Assembly (NCBI RefSeq): GCF_030680395.1
Contig: NZ_JAUXVR010000034.1
Location: forward strand, 48,524-112,523
Reading direction: 5' to 3'
DNA length: 64,000 nucleotides
DNA from: Methylobacter sp.
Lineage (GTDB): Bacteria > Pseudomonadota > Gammaproteobacteria > Methylococcales > Methylomonadaceae
In this document: in pieces, positions 62,575-64,000 of the stretch
Position numbering within the stretch: the first letter of the stretch is position 1
Layout of the letters: each line of letters opens with the position of its first letter
Translations under genes and position numbers: made by a program
Notes under the pieces: generated by a model
Databases searched by the model: none
What the model was told of the DNA's origin: nothing
The model's input: only the letters and a program-made list of their open reading frames with translations

Positions 62575-63342
62575 ATGTCTTTTATCCTAAATGCCTTACG
62601 TAAATCAGAACAGGAAAGACAATCTCTTCAGTCTGAGACTGTAACTGACAAAATTTCTCTTCCTCAGCCGCCACAAAATCGCAGTAAGACAACAACGAAA
62701 CCATTAGTGTTTTTTATTATTGCTAATGTATTGGTTATTGCCGGCATTGTCTGGTTCGTGCGAAATAACTCAACGCCGACGCCCAGCACAACAGCGCAAA
62801 CTATTTCAAACCCCTTATCGGTACAAGAAACAAAGCTTGAGTCCAAAGCGATGGCTAAACCTATTCAGCCGAAAAGACCGGCACAAAAACCGGAATCCGA
62901 AACAACTTCTATTGCAGAATTGATTGATAAAGAAACCCCGGAACCGGCTCCATTACCGGTTAAGCCGGTTATCAAAAAAAAGCCGACGACTGACTTCGTT
63001 AAGCAACCAGCCATTACCAACAATTCCGAGATACCGATACAAATCACACCGGTAATAGCGCCCACGGCCAAAGTTCAATCGGATACGCCAGAAACAATTC
63101 CTATAACAAAAGACATTCCCTTTTTAAGCGATCTGTCTTTCGAATTTCGCAAGACGATACCAAAATTTACCATCAATGCATTTGTTTACTCACCGCATTC
63201 TGAAGAACGCTTTGTCATGATTGACATGGTCAAATACAAGCCGGGACAGCAAATAAAAGACACAATGCTACTCAAAGAAATCCTTCCTGGCAGCTTTGTC
63301 GTGGATTACCAAAACCGGGTATTTAAAATTAAGCGACCGTAA
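62575..63342 (+). CDS. gspB: GspB/ExeB-like general secretion protein
   Basis: Inner-membrane protein of 255 residues. It starts MSFILNALRKSEQERQ, the family hallmark, then has one helix (PLVFFIIANVLVIAGIVWFV, about 43-62), a long Pro/Thr/Lys-rich periplasmic linker (65-185), and a C-terminal globular domain (LSFEFRKTIPKFTINAFVYSPHSEERFVMIDMVKYKPGQQI ... LKEILPGSFVVDYQNRVFKIKRP). It forms a complex with GspA for secretin assembly. It starts 4 nt after gspA and is surely co-transcribed. Confidence 0.9.
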   Translation: MSFILNALRKSEQERQSLQSETVTDKISLPQPPQNRSKTTTKPLVFFIIANVLVIAGIVWFVRNNSTPTPSTTAQTISNPLSVQETKLESKAMAKPIQPKRPAQKPESETTSIAELIDKETPEPAPLPVKPVIKKKPTTDFVKQPAITNNSEIPIQITPVIAPTAKVQSDTPETIPITKDIPFLSDLSFEFRKTIPKFTINAFVYSPHSEERFVMIDMVKYKPGQQIKDTMLLKEILPGSFVVDYQNRVFKIKRP

Positions 63343-63401
63343 AACTTAAGGTTTTATAGCAATATTCACAGGGTCTAAAAAAGTACTACAGTACAGCAGT
63401 T

Positions 63402-63824
63402 TTAGAGGTTCTTTTTTACTGTTTGATTTTGCTGCAGCGGTTTTCGCACCAGCTCAAACGCAACCGGAATCGATACGTCACCGCTGTAATACAGGGCATT
63501 CAGCAAGTTGATTCCCCGTACCGAACGCCCGCTGCAATGATCGAAATGCCAGCACATCACCTCATTTTCGTCCGTCCAGGCCTTCTCCTGGATGGTGTCG
63601 TCGAAAATCAATACGCCATCGTCCCGCTCTATCCGGCGAACTGTCGATTTTACTTGGCGCCATAAGTCTCGCGACGTATATTCGCGCTCTGACAAAAAAC
63701 GCGTCACTCGATCATGGCTCACATCACCCTCCACAATCGACGATAATCCCGTGGCTGTCGCCGCTCCAAACGTGCTGATTAAATAATCTGTGTATAACTC
63801 TAATTCTGCTTTTTTCATTCGCAC
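63402..63824 (-). pseudogene. Truncated DDE transposase
   Basis: A 140-codon frame: MKKAELELYTDYLISTFGAA, VEGDVSHDRVTRFLSEREY, RIERDDGVLIFDDTIQEKAWTDENEVMCWHFDH and SGRSVRGINLLNALYYSGDVSIPVAFELVRKPLQ. These are typical of IS701/IS4-like transposases whose first catalytic Asp lies in LIFDDT. The natural sequence stops near residue 131 (RKPLQ), and nine unrelated residues precede the stop. About 200-250 residues with the other catalytic acids are lost, so it is inactive. Confidence 0.8.
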
Positions 63825-63861
63825 AGAATAACCGAATCTAGTGATGACTGCGTAACATCAG
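63402..63861 (-). mobile_element. Broken insertion sequence (DDE, IS701/DDE_5-like), right end only
   Basis: Contains the first part of a transposase gene and, upstream of it, the outer end TGCGTAACATCAG (63849-63861) matching the inverted repeat of the MITE at 6882-6985. The left end of the element and most of the transposase are missing. It lies 60 nt after gspB. Confidence 0.7.
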
Positions 63862-64000
63862 ATATTAATTACAGCGGGGAAAAACCAGAAAGAGATAGCA
63901 GAGTTATTGTGCCTATCGGGATCTACCGTGTGCCGGGAGCTGAAACGCAATCGAGGCAAAAAGGGCTACTTCCCACAGCAGGCGCAAATAAAAGCGGATA
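63856..64000 (+). pseudogene. IS30-family transposase fragment, N-terminal part
   Basis: The plus strand encodes QILITAGKNQKEIAELLCLS, then GSTVCRELKRNRGKKGYFPQQ, the HTH_38 region of IS30 transposases, and runs off the window edge. The expected first 20 or so residues are absent: an in-frame TAA lies at 63853-63855, and the frame abuts the end of the broken DDE element at 63861. It looks as if one element inserted into the other. Whether the 3' part is intact cannot be seen. Confidence 0.75.

Noticed and set aside
1..64000. CRISPR array, rRNA or complete tRNA genes
   Set aside because: No regularly spaced direct repeats and no rRNA or cloverleaf signatures were seen on either strand.

Overview
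The window looks like chromosome of a gammaproteobacterial methanotroph of the Methylococcales (Methylomonas/Methylobacter-like). This is an inference from the C30 carotenoid gene order crtN1-ald-crtN2, known from Methylomonas, and from the general character of the proteins. No rRNA, tRNA, methane monooxygenase or CRISPR array is present to settle it.

Left part (1-17.6 kb): the 5' part of a type I restriction subunit HsdR, cut by the window edge, lies directly downstream of a CARF-like sigma-54 activator, with a -24/-12 type promoter between them. Then come small conserved genes, a membrane fatty acid desaturase, a 104-bp MITE, an unknown polytopic membrane protein, a tiny lysine-rich protein, a rhodanese lipoprotein, a DnaQ/GIY-YIG nuclease, a HelD helicase with zinc ribbons, an hsdM relic, an NlpE-like protein and a SRPBCC protein.

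Middle (18-37 kb): an ABC exporter (MacB/LolCD type) is followed by a divergent isoprenylcysteine-methyltransferase-like gene and the C30 carotenoid operon. Next are an XpaC/TelA pair with a tiny membrane-anchored leader protein, a J-domain protein and MlaA. Then comes a four-gene minus-strand set: outer-membrane porin, periplasmic amino-acid-type binding protein, dicarboxylate/amino-acid symporter, and a fusion of a Cache sensor with a pentameric ligand-gated ion channel (pLGIC). This set spans both membranes and looks like one uptake and sensing route for a small organic acid or amino acid.

Right part (38.5-60.2 kb): one long minus-strand type VI secretion operon, tssB-C-D-K-E-I-needle-F-L-x-G-A-PAAR-like-(AMP-ligase-like)-(FYVE protein)-H-M-J. 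All 13 core functions are assignable. Two non-core genes sit inside it: a degenerate acetyl-CoA-synthetase-like protein, and a predicted metal-dependent phospholipase-like protein ending in a canonical FYVE zinc finger. FYVE is a eukaryotic phosphatidylinositol-3-phosphate reader, so this is a strong candidate for an effector aimed at a eukaryotic grazer. Beyond the T6SS lie a gspA-gspB pair and a junction of two broken insertion sequences, one sharing its terminal inverted repeat with the MITE at 6.9 kb.

The best candidates for undescribed biology are the FYVE effector in the T6SS operon, the Cache-pLGIC fusion in a transport operon, and the CARF/sigma-54 control of a type I restriction gene.
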